Source: Ramazzottius varieornatus (Eukaryota > Tardigrada > Eutardigrada > Parachela > Ramazzottiidae). From it: a DNA stretch of 64,000 nt. The DNA lies in the NCBI GenBank assembly GCA_001949185.1, contig BDGG01000001.1:6307353-6371352 (forward strand), written 5' to 3'. The notes below the pieces were generated by a model. It had not been told where the DNA came from and did no database searches. It saw only the letters and a list, made by a program, of their open reading frames with translations. Every line of letters starts with the position of its first letter. The first letter of the stretch is position 1. Positions 20,823-33,364 of the stretch are shown here, piece by piece. Position numbers and translations under genes: made by a program.

Positions 20823-23800
20823 ATCACGGTGCCACATTTCTTATCGTCGATTTTTCGGAGGGGTATAAGTCTTCCGGTAACTGTTGTTTGGCATCCACCC
20901 AGTACTGGTTCGGGCAGTGAAAAGCGTCGGAGTAAGTTTTTAACGATCCACGCATCTAGATCCATAACGGTTAGCACACCTTGTTCTTCCGCATTTTTAG
21001 GTGAGGAAGTAATCTGTTTGGGTGTCTTAAGCATTAAGGTAAACATTTCCCGCTGCCCTATGGCATACCTGTATCACACCGGCGCCTGTGTAAACATCCT
21101 GTTCGGTCAGAAACGACACGATGAGTCGTCTTTATTGCGATGAGTACTTGTACACCCTCCGGCTCATCGGTTCTGCAATAACGGATTCACCACCAGAACC
21201 ACACTGCCTTTAAGCAATTGAGTTTTTTTATTCGCGGTGTCGACAAAGGGCCTCAACTTTTCGGGCCCCAACGAACAATCAATAAACTTCATGGCGAACC
21301 CTCCTGTGCTTGTTATGATTTCGCCAATTTGAAATGGAAGAATAGTGTACGGATCTCAAACGAGTGGACTGTATTCGTGATTCGAAAGATTACTGTTCTA
21401 AAAAATCCTAAATTTAAAATCAATGACCTGTTCGCCCAAGTCCAAAAACACTCCCTCGTCGGCTAGCGAGTCGTCGTAGTCGTACACGCGGTGAAGGATA
21501 GTGAAACTGTTTCGCTGCATCGCGCAGAACCTTCCCTATGTATAAGTGATGCGGCTTCAGTTTTCACAGCTTCCATCAACTGCGAATCCTTCTAGTTATT
21601 CCCACGATCAAGGCTGGTTACTGTACTCCGGAGTAGCTCTGATAATTTTCTTGTTCCTAGCGTCGCCTGGGTTTTGTACGATATTTTGATTTTATTTGAA
21701 CAGAAGTGTTTTCACTCTTTATTCTATTTACAGGTAGGGTGGCAGAAAATTGTAGATTGGCTGCTTCCGGGTTCTACGAGTGTAAGCACGTTGATTTAAC
21801 TCGGTATGCTTACATGCGTTACTTCGCAGATCGAAGCCTTCGCAGCCCTTCGCAGACAAAGTGTCATGGCCTGGTTCCAGATCGCACGGGAGGCACAAAT
21901 ACGGCACTTTATGTGCCACTTTGTGCTTACTTGCATATATAGCCTCCCTTCGCCGACTTTATGTTCCTTTCAAATATGACCAGAACCGAAAAGTCCTTCC
22001 TAAATGGGTACTGGTTTAAATCAAGAACAAATAAGTTCAGTTAATCTCAATGGGCCCAATGGCTTACAAACCAGACTTTTTTCCAGTTCTTCTGCCCTTG
22101 GTCATGGCCATGACGGAAATCTAACTGAATAAGGAACCGGGAACCACCCTGGAATCTGCGGACGTTAAACTCTTGAACGTCCTCCTCCCAACGCGAGTCA
22201 CGTCTCCGCATTCTCCCTCTTTTGAGACTTTTCTGAACGTCGGTTTTATCGTGATCTGTTCAAACTTGAATGGTATTTTAGCTACAAATGAGCCGAAGGC
22301 GAGCGAACAGCTTGTATGGGGATTATGCAAAGAGTCTCATCTTTTTTGCAGTCTTGAACAATTATGGGGGCACTGTACACTTCAGGTGCAGGTTATGCGG
22401 CAAGTACCATCCAATTACCGTAAACTTCTTATAAATCTGACCCGTTATCGAAGCCTGACATTAGGGCCGGATGTGGCGGCCTGTATGCCCTACATGACGG
22501 AGACTTCTACAGAAAGTCAGTCACAGGGAAACAAAGCCGTTGCAAGATAAAGTTCATGTTTCGGGCTGGACATGTCGGCCTGTAAATCTCTCGGCGCAGC
22601 ACTGATTGAGAATTATTGTCTTTAGCGATAATTGTGGTTAATCTTTTTGAATGATAAGCGTTTTCCCTTCCTACAACTACCCGACCGGACATGGCGTTTT
22701 TCTGGACTGTTCTGATACGAGTATGCAGTGCAATGTACACGTGCGCCGCATACACGTACTCTTGCTGGTCAGCTCAATGTAGTTCCTTGTTCGCTAACTC
22801 TATCCAGTAACTCGCCATGGCCGGCTGTTAACTCCTCTTGCTTTCCTGCAGAGATTGTCCCGCTTGAATATAAGTTCATGAAGTTCTCTCGACGGAACAT
22901 TCTTCATACACAACTTCATTCGCGCTCTTTGCATCTCACGAATTTCTGAAGTTGCTGGCTGGATACTACAGCCAGAGAGATCTCGTGCATGCTTGACGGA
23001 CAATAGGGGCTTTTTCGAGCATTTACTGCGTCGAAGTAAAGCTTGACCACGACGTCCGATCGAGCTTCATCTTGAGTGAAATCTTAATGAACTTTCCTAC
23101 CTGATTTTCGATGTGATTGAGTTACCCACATCGAAGTATGTCTGCTCGTCAACCTAAGAACCTCGGACTGTGGTCTACTATCCATACAGACACCAAACAC
23201 CGCATTCGCCCCGGTTAGAATTGCACGATTCACTCGCGCACTGCTGTATCAAAGCAGAGCGACAGATTAGTTAATCAGGTGGAGCGTTTGGTTTTGTGGC
23301 TGATTTTTCAGCCAGTTCGTTTGTACGCTCTGAAAAAGCGCAGGCCGAACAGAAAACGGGTGAAGTCGAAGCCTTACTAGTACAGCTGAGACTTTTCCCT
23401 ACTTAAAGCAACCGCGCCCGGCTTGATTTAACAGTTCTGTTTTGAACAAGAGGCCATTTTGAATTTTGCCTTTCTAAACTCTCCCCTTTTTTCCGGAACA
23501 ACCGATCTTATCCTGTGCTCGGCTTCCAGAAGCTAAGCGTCATGGAAATGTGTCCGTTATCGGCAAAGTACCCGCTCTGGAGACGAGAACGCCGCTGCCC
23601 TGCAGACTAGCATGACAAGGGAACTGGACGGATTGCGTTTGGCTACCCGGTACCCGCTACCGTATGGCGATCTCGTTCGATCACGTCGCTTTTCGTCGTC
23701 GTTTGCCCGAGCTCGGAGACATCAGCTGCAAGGTAAATACCTCACTCTTCAGAACTCGCAATTGCTGACTAGGGGCTTCATGCCTATGCGTGCTAAGCCG

Positions 23801-25521
23801 TTACCAGCTTCTTTGGTTACTTTGGCATAGTTGATCGTGCTTGCGTTGATTGACTACTTGTAATAGTATGATGATTCTCATCTTGCAGGTCCCAAGGTTT
23901 ATGTTGTTCCCCTTACGTGAAACGGATAGCGCATCTTACAAGACATGTCGTAAGCACGACGGAAGCTTCGTTCGAATAGCGAGCTCGCGGATTTCACTAC
24001 GTGAGCTAGCCGGTACGTATCTCAGTCAGCTTGGGACTGATGCCATTTTGGATGTTCTTTGACGAACATTCTGGCTACTTGATGGCTGACTACTGCTTCA
24101 ATTTACACGTCATCTCAACTGCACTTGAAAAGAAACGTCTCTTTTTTCACCTTTTTGTAGTTATTCTTTTCTGTTTGAACCGTACTGTCGCGGCCTTAAG
24201 GAAAGTCTTTCCGAGGTCGGTGCACATAGTGTCTTTCGGTTTCGGTTTTTATCTGCTTCATTTTGGGCAATTTTGAAACTCACTGTCTTCTTGGTATTTT
24301 ACGAAGTTTTTTGTGGTTGGACAAGTTTCGATGAAATTAAATTTACAACCAGAAATTATGTTTTTCACCTTTCCTTTAGCTAGGAAGCACAGCACAATTC
24401 GCGCCTGAATTACGCTGATTTGTTTGCTCGAAGGGGTAGCTAAACCATGACTTTTTTGGTACTGAATAAATATTTATCCGTGTTCCAAAACTGCCTGTTT
24501 TCGGACACAGAAAGAACTCTTCTTGACAGAACGAAAACAGCTTTTTCTGCGTTCCTTTCCTTCGAATTTTTAGCCTATTTGATGTTTAAAAACAGGCTTT
24601 TCTAGATCCGGGTGCCTGACCAGCTCTACGACGTCGCGTGGCCGCGAACACGAAACGTGGTTGCAGGTGACTGAGGGCCATGACCAGCACTTGTCGACAA
24701 ACCAAGTCTCGGACTACGATCTCTGTCACCGATGTAACCGTGGCCAGTGCACCGAGGAACCTTGCCCCAGCGACTATATCCATGCTTGCTCCGTCAGTAA
24801 GCCAGCGTGAGTAAGGAGCCGGGACATTGTCGCACAGAATGTGACAGCCACGACGCCGGCCGCGTCGGTACAAGCCGTCAAAACGCTCGGAACAATTAAT
24901 TGTTTGGGCAAAGTCGTTCACTCCTGATACGACTTACTATTCGCATTCTCCTGCTTATATATCAACGGGATATCACCAGCTCCTTTCTGACGAAGAAACC
25001 ACGACGGACACCCATTCCACTGCAACACTGGGCTACAATTTGATTGGAGTCTCTGAGCTCGCTAACGGGACCGGTGTAGCTCAGTGGAACAGGTGGAAGG
25101 CTGATGCACCGAGCCGTCACTTCATCCTTGGCATCACACCCAGACTGTGTACCACCTCGAGTCTAGCTGTATCGACGTCACCCAACGATACGATCAGACG
25201 ACCTCAACATGCCCAAATAAAAATCATCCACTTTCGCTTGTCATGAATAGTTCATTAAGTTAACAGAGTTAGTTTCTTGGAGACACCAGTCCCAAAGACG
25301 TCTAACTAATGGATCACTTCAAGTCGCACGCCGCTCTGTACCTGTCAATCCGCCCAGATATCGTAATTCTCTAGAGCTCCGGAACCTGCTGATACTGCCG
25401 TATATCGAGTTCTTTCCTTGCTGGTAACGCTTCGCTAAATTGGAAGAAGAATTGCTGCGATCCCAACACAAGTCCGATTCTGCTTGTGTGCAGGATTTTC
25501 AGTGCGTGATCCCCCAGTGAC
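20823..25521. other. Gene-poor stretch of about 4.7 kb
   Basis: Only short open frames without recognisable domains on either strand. A tRNA A-box-like GGTGTAGCTCAGTGG at 25073-25087 has no matching B box. Promoter elements of the dioxygenase-like gene must lie near the right end. Small genes with several tiny exons could have been missed. Confidence 0.45.
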
Positions 25522-26517
25522 ATGGACATTAACAGTCTCAGTGATCGATACAGGCGGAAAGGAGTTGTTGTCCTTCGTGATTATTTATCCGAAGACTGGA
25601 TCAGTAAAGGGACGGTTGCAGTCGAATCGGTTCACGCTAGTCCAAGTTCTTTCGCTCAAATATTTTCATATCGATATGGTGAAGGTAATTACTTCCGGGA
25701 TTTTGCAAACTGGAGAAACCAACCAGATCTACAAGCATTAATTTTCGATTCCCTACTGCCTCGTCTCGTTTCCGAAATCGTTGGGACGAACTCACTGACA
25801 TTTTACCACGATCAGTGTATTGTCAAAGATCCGCGCAACATGTCGCTCGTGGGCTTTCAGCAACGCATGAGCAATTACCCGTTTGAAGGGACACAGGTGA
25901 TCGAGTTTGAAACACTTCTTGGAAACACTTCCGCAGCCCATATATTTTTCTTAGTTGCAGGGCTGTACGGTGTACATCACTCTCGATGCAGTGCCGTTAG
26001 AAACTGCCCTAAAAGTAGTCGTGGGTTCGCATCTATGGAACAAGACCTTTTTTCCTGACGGTTTCGACCCTTTTACCATCAGCGACCAAATCAAGGAAGG
26101 CCAGTACGAAAGGATCCCCGATATTCGTACGCTGAACGAAGCAATGATCCGAGAAACTAATCTCTTTCCGGGAGACATCGTCATTTACAACATGAAGTGT
26201 GTGGTCTCGACCAACGGTAATGCCACACACCACCCGCAACGTGCTTTGGCACTGCACTTCCTGGGCGACGACGTCAGGTTCGTCGAGCGACCCTGGCCCA
26301 TAAACCCACCCATCACCGGTTAGTTTACTTCTCCCTTCGCATGTATCTGCCGCGGTACGACGATACATTTTTGGTGTCTCCAATAGGCAACCTGAAAGTC
26401 GGCGACCATCCTTCGAGAGACAGCGCGACCTTCCCGACGGTTTTCACGGCGGAGAGATCCACTCGACCATCCACAAACCAACCTGCCCATACAGTCCACA
26501 ATGAAAAGACACACTGA
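25522..26517 (+). CDS. Phytanoyl-CoA dioxygenase (PhyH)-like protein, probably catalytically altered
   Basis: 287 residues; exons 25522-25896, 25961-26318, 26387-26517, intact frame. The fold of the Fe(II)/2-oxoglutarate PhyH family is clear: GVVVLRDYLS at the start, FYHDQCIVKDP, NYPFEGTQGCTVYITLDAV, VVVGSHLWNKTFFP, LFPGDIVIYNM and RALALHFLGDDVRF. In active relatives the segment before NYPFEG reads WHQDxx, supplying the first His and the Asp of the iron triad; here it is GFQQRM. The distal His in (V/L)HGxxxN is also replaced, giving CVVSTNGN. The Arg that binds 2-oxoglutarate (in QRALALHF) remains. It may be a pseudoenzyme. Family membership is firm; loss of activity is inferred from alignment by eye. 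Confidence 0.85.
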
Positions 26518-26776
26518 ATTCAGCCTTTCCCTAAGATGATACTTTTATAGCTTTTTCCGAATTCCTGGAAATCAAGTCTCTTGTTGGGTGATTTTAAAAG
26601 TGCGTGCCGTGAGGAAAGTAAACTGATCTTTTTTACCGCTTTGTTGTTGCTATGATCCATCTGCTGACTGCCTCCTCCCAAGTGTCTGTTTGGACCACGA
26701 AATTCAAAACTGGCGAACATCGGCCAGCCAGCGAAAGTAGGGTCCCAGTATTTACCGCTAGAGCGTTATTGTTCTT

Positions 26777-29700
26777 TTGCCGTATTTCACAATGGATCCG
26801 CCCGGTAATACTCCTCAAGATAATGCCGGTCAGACAGGAGACACCCAGTTGGACCAATATACCGAACTTGCCTCGCAATACATTGCAGCCAACTTGAAGA
26901 ATCAGAGCAACCCTTTAAAAACATTGGATAACCAGAATGATTACGAACAGAATGAACTCGGCATGTTTGTCACAGAAAATCCCGCTTCATCTTTTGTTGA
27001 TTTACCTTATGAGCTGACTGCATCCATGACTTCAGCCGCTGAGATGCACAATTATGATGGTTCACAAGCTGCTGCTGCTTCTGGACCAGCAAAGACCGGA
27101 CTGAATGTCCACGCTCCGCCGTTTGAGTATCGTAAACCCGCAACCGATTCGTTTAGCAAGCTGTTAAGCAGTCGACCTCAGCCGCTAGACTTGTTCAGTC
27201 CGAGTAGGGAGAATATGGTGTCAGGTGATGTTTTGCATCTGGATACGCCCGCGCAGATGGAACAAGCGGGGGATATACCGCAGGAAGGCTACGTTGGTCT
27301 AACAGAGAAGGACTTTCTGGAGTATCCAGAAGAAGGGGAAGGCACTCCTGGTGATTATATGGACTATGCCAGGGGTTATGGCGCTGAAATGACCGAGGAA
27401 GCGGGCGGCGAGAAGGCCGTGGATAAAAGCGACACCCCTGTGTCGGACTTGATCGACAGCTGGATCGCCACCGAGATGAGTCGACTAGAGCAAACTGCTC
27501 AACGTAAGCACTATCTGCCACAATTTGATGAATATGGCTCTTCAATTTTACTTTCAGTTCCTCGACTATTCCGTCAGCTGAACATTAGTCTAATTTCTTG
27601 GTATACTGTACATAGCGCTAGGTTGTGAGTTAATAAAATCACTTATGCTAAACCAGCGCCAGACGTTTTAATGTATTTTTTCCAGTTGGTGACCAGAAGA
27701 TGGAAATGTTATCTTCCTTTCCCACGTTATCCGCCTACTCTTACGAGCCCCTGGAACTTACCGAGTTTGTAGAGTCCCTGAAACAAGAGGACGCTGCGCG
27801 GTCGGCTGCGCCTTCGACAATCGAGCCCTTCTCCACAGAAACCACCTCATTTATCCCACACGCCGATGAAAACAGTCCGGATTGTTCTTATTCGCGAGGC
27901 ACTTATCTTGAATATTTAGACAGTCTACGGCAAGAAGAAAAGTCAAGGAGCGGCAAGGCTGTCGATTCGCCGTTCCACGATGAAGCAAACATGGAGAAGG
28001 CGCAAGAAGCCGAAGCGAAATTTCCCTTCGACGGCACATGTACAATACTTTTGAATATACCGAATGTACCTTCAATCCGATTCCATAGTTGCGTTTGTTG
28101 GGAACAGGGCGGAAAGCATAGACAATTTTTACAGGTACGTTGACCGAACATTCGGCCAACTTTGAGCTGGAGACTAACGTGATGGCTCCCGCCGAACTGC
28201 ACGACGTTCTCCTCAACCTTGTTCCCGACAACTACAGTCACAAGCACAAGGATATCATCCAAGAATTAGCGGCTCGTGCACAGTTCTTCTCCAAACTGGG
28301 AATGATCACTCTTCAGGGCAAAGATCTGTCCGAAGCCGAGTCGACCCAATTCCAGGCCAACATGGCGCACATCGCTCGCATACTCAGTTCCAAAGAGTCA
28401 GCAGACTACCTCGAACGCTGTCTGTCCGCCAGCAAGCTCGCCACGTCCTCTATGACCTCCCTCGAAAACGATTCATCATCAGGTTCGGCGTTCCTTGAAC
28501 GAGTTCGAGTCAACCGCGAACCGTTCGGCTTGTCACCCGTCACGGAGAACCCGGAAGAACATATCGACGAGGAAAGTCTAATGGAAGCCGCCAAGGAAGA
28601 TACGAATGAAGTGGTCAACTTGGCGATGGAAGAAACACAGGACAACCTTGATGTTGGTAACGAGTACATCTCGTCAGTACCTGCTAAAGCTCTTCATCAC
28701 TTTGGCGACCTTGCCGGATACTACGAATATCAGTCGACGTCAGAGCCATCAGCCAACACTGACGATATACCCCTTGTCGAGCATTACATGACCAACATGC
28801 CGATCAGCTTGGGTTCCTCTCATAGCGAGTCGCTGTTCCAGCATGTCAAGAACTTAATTTTTCATCCACATAAAAAGGAAAAGCATGAATTGAAAGATAT
28901 GGCATCGGCAACGAAAGACAGACAGTTCGAGTTGGGTGATCGGCCGTTAGAGCAAGAGCAAAACCTGGAAGAATCGGCATCGCTGCAGACTTTCTCTTAT
29001 CCAGCTGAGCTTCGTTACACCGACTTCGAGCTGGACCCTACCGCAAATCGTGGAGAAGAAGCAGACGCTCTTGAAGCATTCCAGCGAGTGAATATGTTCA
29101 ATCCTCAAAACTTTGAACACAAGGACCGTCAGCTCGACAACCAGAAAAAGACACCATCGCCTCCTTTCGAGTCAGGAAACGCCCCGTCGCCACCATCTGA
29201 GTCCATGGAAGCACCGGTTCAACAGCACGACCAGGAAGTCGACCGCGAAATTATCCAGAGACTACACATGTACCAGTATTCGCCTACTTCTCATCAAGAA
29301 GATTCCTCGGTTGCATACCCTCTCGTCAACCCCATATTACAGCCCAAACACGTGGGTAAAGATTCACTAGCTGACATGCGTACGTTCCTATCGGTGGAGT
29401 CAGCTGAAAACGTCCAACGCGCTCATGCTTTCATGCAGCACGAACTGTCTTCGCTGATCGGATCCGCCAACATCAACAACATTCTCCATAATCCTGAAGC
29501 TGATCTAGCATCACGATACTTTACGGAGAACAGGTTAGAGGCTAACGAGGCTCATCAACGCGAAATGCAGCTACAACAAACCAAAAGTCCACTGGAAATG
29601 GAAGACAGCAGTGTGGACTATCCGGAACGTGCGGATGACGTCACTACGGAACCAGCCAAGACAGGTCGCGACGCCGAAGCTGATATCCGACTGATTGAAA

Positions 29701-32362
29701 CATCAGAGTCGGCTGAACTGGACCAACGATGGACCAACTACCAGCGTCTATTCGGTGGTCAAAATGAACAAGCGGGGGATGTGTTCGAAGCCTTCTTCGA
29801 CAACGAGCTAAAGGGAGAACTGGACGATACTCTAGAGGAAGCTGAACAGTACCAGCGTATGAGCATGTATTACCACCAGCTGTGGCAGCAGAGCGACCAG
29901 GAAGATCCACAGGTGCAGTTCTCGCCTTCGCCTCTCGAGCAGCTTCAGTTGCGGTATGGGAAAGATTCGACGGCTGACGTCAGGGCATTACACTTTGTGG
30001 GATCGGCAGAAGCGTTTCAACGACAGCAACTGCTGCAGACCATTCTGCAACACGAGAATCTGGCCACACACCTACAAGAGCACCTGCTGGATTCAGACAT
30101 TCCCTTGAACGAAGACGCCACACCGAAACGCACAAAGTCAAAGTCGTCCGTGTTCAAACGAATGAAGCACATTTTCTCCCATACAAACTTGAAGTCTTCA
30201 ACAACTAATCTAGCTCCATGTTCTGTTGAGTCAGCGGAATCGTTTCAGAGAAGGCAGCTGTACATGATCATGGAAGAACAAGCTTACAACGATGACCATA
30301 ACTTTGACTTTGATCCATCGGTCAATGAGAACGACCTCCCTTCCTTGTCCAACCACCACATCAGCAATACCTTCTACCACACCTTTCCCAACATCGAGCA
30401 CTCGGAATCTGTCTCGCAGTTTGTATCAGGAGCCAATCTAAATGGCGCCGAATCCTTCAAGTCGATGAAACGTCAACGCATGTTCGAAGAACACAAACAA
30501 CGTTTTGCCGCTCATCACGGCGGGACCAGCTTGAAAGTGCCTCTCTTCCGCAACAGCGACCTTCCTTCCAGTTCAGAGTCTGCCGAGTCCGTCGTACGAC
30601 AACAGATGTACGCTGCACCACATCACCAGCCAGAAGATGGTGCAGTGTCGTGGGACTATACGTGGTCACCGCGGAACGCCGAGTGTTTCGCTGACCACGA
30701 CCACACGGCGCACTTGACGGCCCACCATCTGCCGTTACCCTTCTCAATGGCGCACCAAAGCGTCCAGTCGCTCTCCATGGACAGACTGTCCATGGCTGGT
30801 CACATTATCGTGCCGCCCTCTGACACCGCTAGCCACGTCCATACTTCCGAAGCTTCAAAGACGGAAGTCTCCAGAAAGAAGAAATCGTTTCTAGCCAGGC
30901 TGTTCAGTAGGAACAAGTCAAAGTCGAAGGTGACAGAGGAGAAGCCTTCTGGTGCTACCATGCAAAAGTCGGACGTCACGCTGTCCGTACAACATGAAAC
31001 GGTGGTAGATGACATCGAACCTCTGGGGATGGAAGTGCAAGAATCGGAAGCTGAGCTTTCGCTACCTGACTTGTCGGAAGCCGGGGACTCGAAGCTGCAT
31101 GCCACAACAAGTAGGCAGGAAAGACTCATGTTCCTCAATAAACCTTTCGCCCAAAGTATGGAAAGGATGCAAGAGTCTCCAAACGATCGGATGATGGTCA
31201 CGCTCTTCGCCCATACGATTCCTGTGTTGGACGAAGCAGGTATGCTTGGAAAGTATGTCTTTGATGAGATTTCCCCAAATATCCTACAAACTAACATCAT
31301 ATTGGTTTTAGTGACGGATGGCGTTGAGTCAGAAGAAGACTACCCCTACGTTACCACCAGAGATCAAAGTACGTGAGAAAGTAGGTGAATACCCGGAAGA
31401 AACTGACTGGTTGTCAGCATATCGGTGATCTAATGTTGATCTGCTGAATAGGACAGAGCGTGGAGTATTACGCCTATGACTTCTGCCAGCACGACCTTTC
31501 CTACAACTCTGAACTCAACGTGAGCGACCCGGAAGAAGTTGGCTACCAGGCCGAAGGCAATGTTCCTTTTGAATTTTCCGGTGACAGCAGTGCGCATCTT
31601 CTTCATCACTCAGCTGAGCCTTCTTTTTGGGGTGGGGTTCGCGCTGCTCATGAGAAACTGCCGATAGATTCCGAAGCTATTCTAAAGTACAAGAAAGTCA
31701 TTGAGTATGGTGGCACCTACGGACTCAATACTTCCATTGTTTTACTGTGGGCTTGCCATCTTCCTTCGCGCAAAGTCCGCAATTATGCTTACATTATGGA
31801 GCATCTCTTTTGTTATTTACATGACTGCTTGGAACTCCTGGCTGACCAGCATTTTACTGTTGTCTATTTTAATTATGGCCGTGAACCTCCCGCCACATGG
31901 CTGCATGATTGTTATATGGTTATGGATACGCAGTAAGTTTACTTCCGGGTTCAAACTATCCCGAAACATCTTCCATACTGTAGATGCAGATTTCTTTGCA
32001 GGTCAGGTAAAACGCTGGACGAGTTGTTAATTGTTCATCCAGCGTACTGGTTCAAAGCTCAGTTACAAGTTATGGGCCGACAAAGTTTGAGGTGAGAAAG
32101 GTTTTTTCAGGTTTTGTTGCATGAAACGGAACGAAGGTTCACCTCGCGTCTGTTTATCTTTTGCAGTAAGGAATTCTACAGTAAAATTCGTTACATGAAC
32201 ACACTGAGTGCTCTGACAAGACACTTACCGGACGGAGCTATGGAGTTTTTGACAATTCCACGCTCTGTTCGTGAGCATGACAGTAGCGTTAAAGCTTCTC
32301 AAGTTACTTTACTTAGCCATAATTTACCTGCTGATACTTCAAACGATGTTCATACTCAATAA
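26777..32362 (+). CDS. Giant BCH-domain protein (BNIP2/PRUNE2-like)
   Basis: 1,675 residues from the ATG at 26777 (1,670 from 26792); exons 26777-27503, 27686-28039, 28135-31239, 31312-31368, 31452-31932, 31984-32091, 32167-32362, summing to an intact frame. The C-terminal ~250 residues form a BCH/CRAL-TRIO-like domain: KVIEYGGTYGLNTSIVLLWA, the helix YIMEHLFCYLHDCLELL, then FTVVYFNYGREPPATWLHDC, then LDELLIVHPAYWFKAQL and FYSKIRYMNTLSALTRHLP, matching BNIP2, caytaxin and PRUNE2. These bind small GTPases, Cdc42GAP and kinesin light chain in other animals. The rest is a long acidic, probably disordered region with irregular repeats of an S-A-E-x(3)-Q-R-x(2)-M/L-Y/F type and three basic islands. 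It lacks the DHH phosphoesterase part of PRUNE2. In exon 6 an acceptor 6 nt downstream fits equally. Confidence 0.88.
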
Positions 32363-32369
32363 AAATAAA
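32358..32369 (+). terminator. Overlapping polyadenylation signals at the BCH gene stop
   Basis: AATAAA at 32358-32363 overlaps the TAA stop codon (32360-32362), and a second AATAAA follows directly. The convergent RRP41 gene stops at 32437, so the 3' ends are only 74 bp apart. Confidence 0.6.
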
Positions 32370-32436
32370 AACGACTTCTCGGATACTACAAAACGCAGGT
32401 TCCAATATATCAGAAGCAGGACAGGCTAGGAGGGTT

Positions 32437-33364
32437 TCAGGAAGACATAGCACCCGCTGCCTTTCTAACATGATCTCTAACAATCTTCTCAATCACTTGA
32501 AACGTTTGCGTACAGCCTTTCACAGCAGCGTCTAGCAAAGGTGCTAAAAGATCTTTGTGAAATCTGTTCTTTGTATCCATCACGATGATCTCTTGGTTCC
32601 GGGGAATCACGCCAACGGTTATCTGAGGAAGTCGTTCTGTAAAGCAGGAAAAAACCGCAAAACCGGTCAAATCAACACTCAACCAATTCACCAAATACGC
32701 TGAACTTGCGCATGACGTCATGCGCCATTTAATACACTTACGTAGGTCTTCTTGCGAAGAAACATCCATCAACGGTTTCCCCTCCACCACCGTAGCCGAA
32801 CAGCCTACTATCAAATCTTTGACAGGTATTCCAGCGTCTATCAGAGCCAGCGTTCCGGCAGTGAGGGCGGCTGCGAGGTGGCCACCGTCAGCTTGCAGGA
32901 CTTGACAAGAAAGTCTTACGATGGAAGAGGCATTCTTGTGAGGGAACATGATCACCCTGTAGCAGGTTTCCATGTATTCGGCGTACTCCTCCGAACGCGG
33001 ATCTTCGCCTTGGCGCGTCCTCCGGTCCTGTTGGCTGAAGGCGGACAGTTTGAATTCGCACTCGATGGCCGTAGGATCTTCTAGCACCGCTAAATCGCCG
33101 TCGTCATCGTCATTGTCACCCTGCAAACGAAAGCACACGGACCAGAATTTTGTTCTGGACTCCGTACCGCTGCATGTGTCTTCCTCGGAGTCTTACGGAG
33201 TCAAAAGGTCCATACACCGTCGCCAGAATTTTGGTGTTGCCTTGTTCGAAGAGTACCGATCCATCAGCTTCTTTCGCAACACCAAACTGGCACCGGATGT
33301 CCCGTATTTCGTTCTCCCGTCTGCCATCCAGACGAAGTCCAGTAAATGAAGACACCAGATCCAT
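32437..33364 (-). CDS. EXOSC4: Exosome core subunit RRP41 (RNase PH family)
   Basis: Ring subunit of the RNA exosome, which degrades and trims RNA from the 3' end in nucleus and cytoplasm. 248 residues; exons 33364-33197, 33120-32742, 32636-32437, intact frame. The RNase PH fold shows in RLDGRRENEIRDI, GSVLFEQGNTKILATVYGP, CQVLQADGGHLAAALTAGTL, ALIDAGIPVKDLIVGCSA and VMDTKNRFHKDLL; length matches RRP41 (human 245). It is one of the RRP41/46/MTR3 type with closest resemblance to RRP41 (YGPxx and VLQADGG contexts). Like animal orthologues it is expected to be structural and non-catalytic. Start ATG at 33364 gives MDLVSSFTGLRLDGRR, a usual length before the RLDGRR box. Confidence 0.95.

Noticed and set aside
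25073-25087. tRNA-like A box GGTGTAGCTCAGTGG
   Set aside because: No GGTTCGANTCC-type B box or acceptor stem follows within a tRNA length, so neither a tRNA nor a clear tRNA-derived SINE can be supported.
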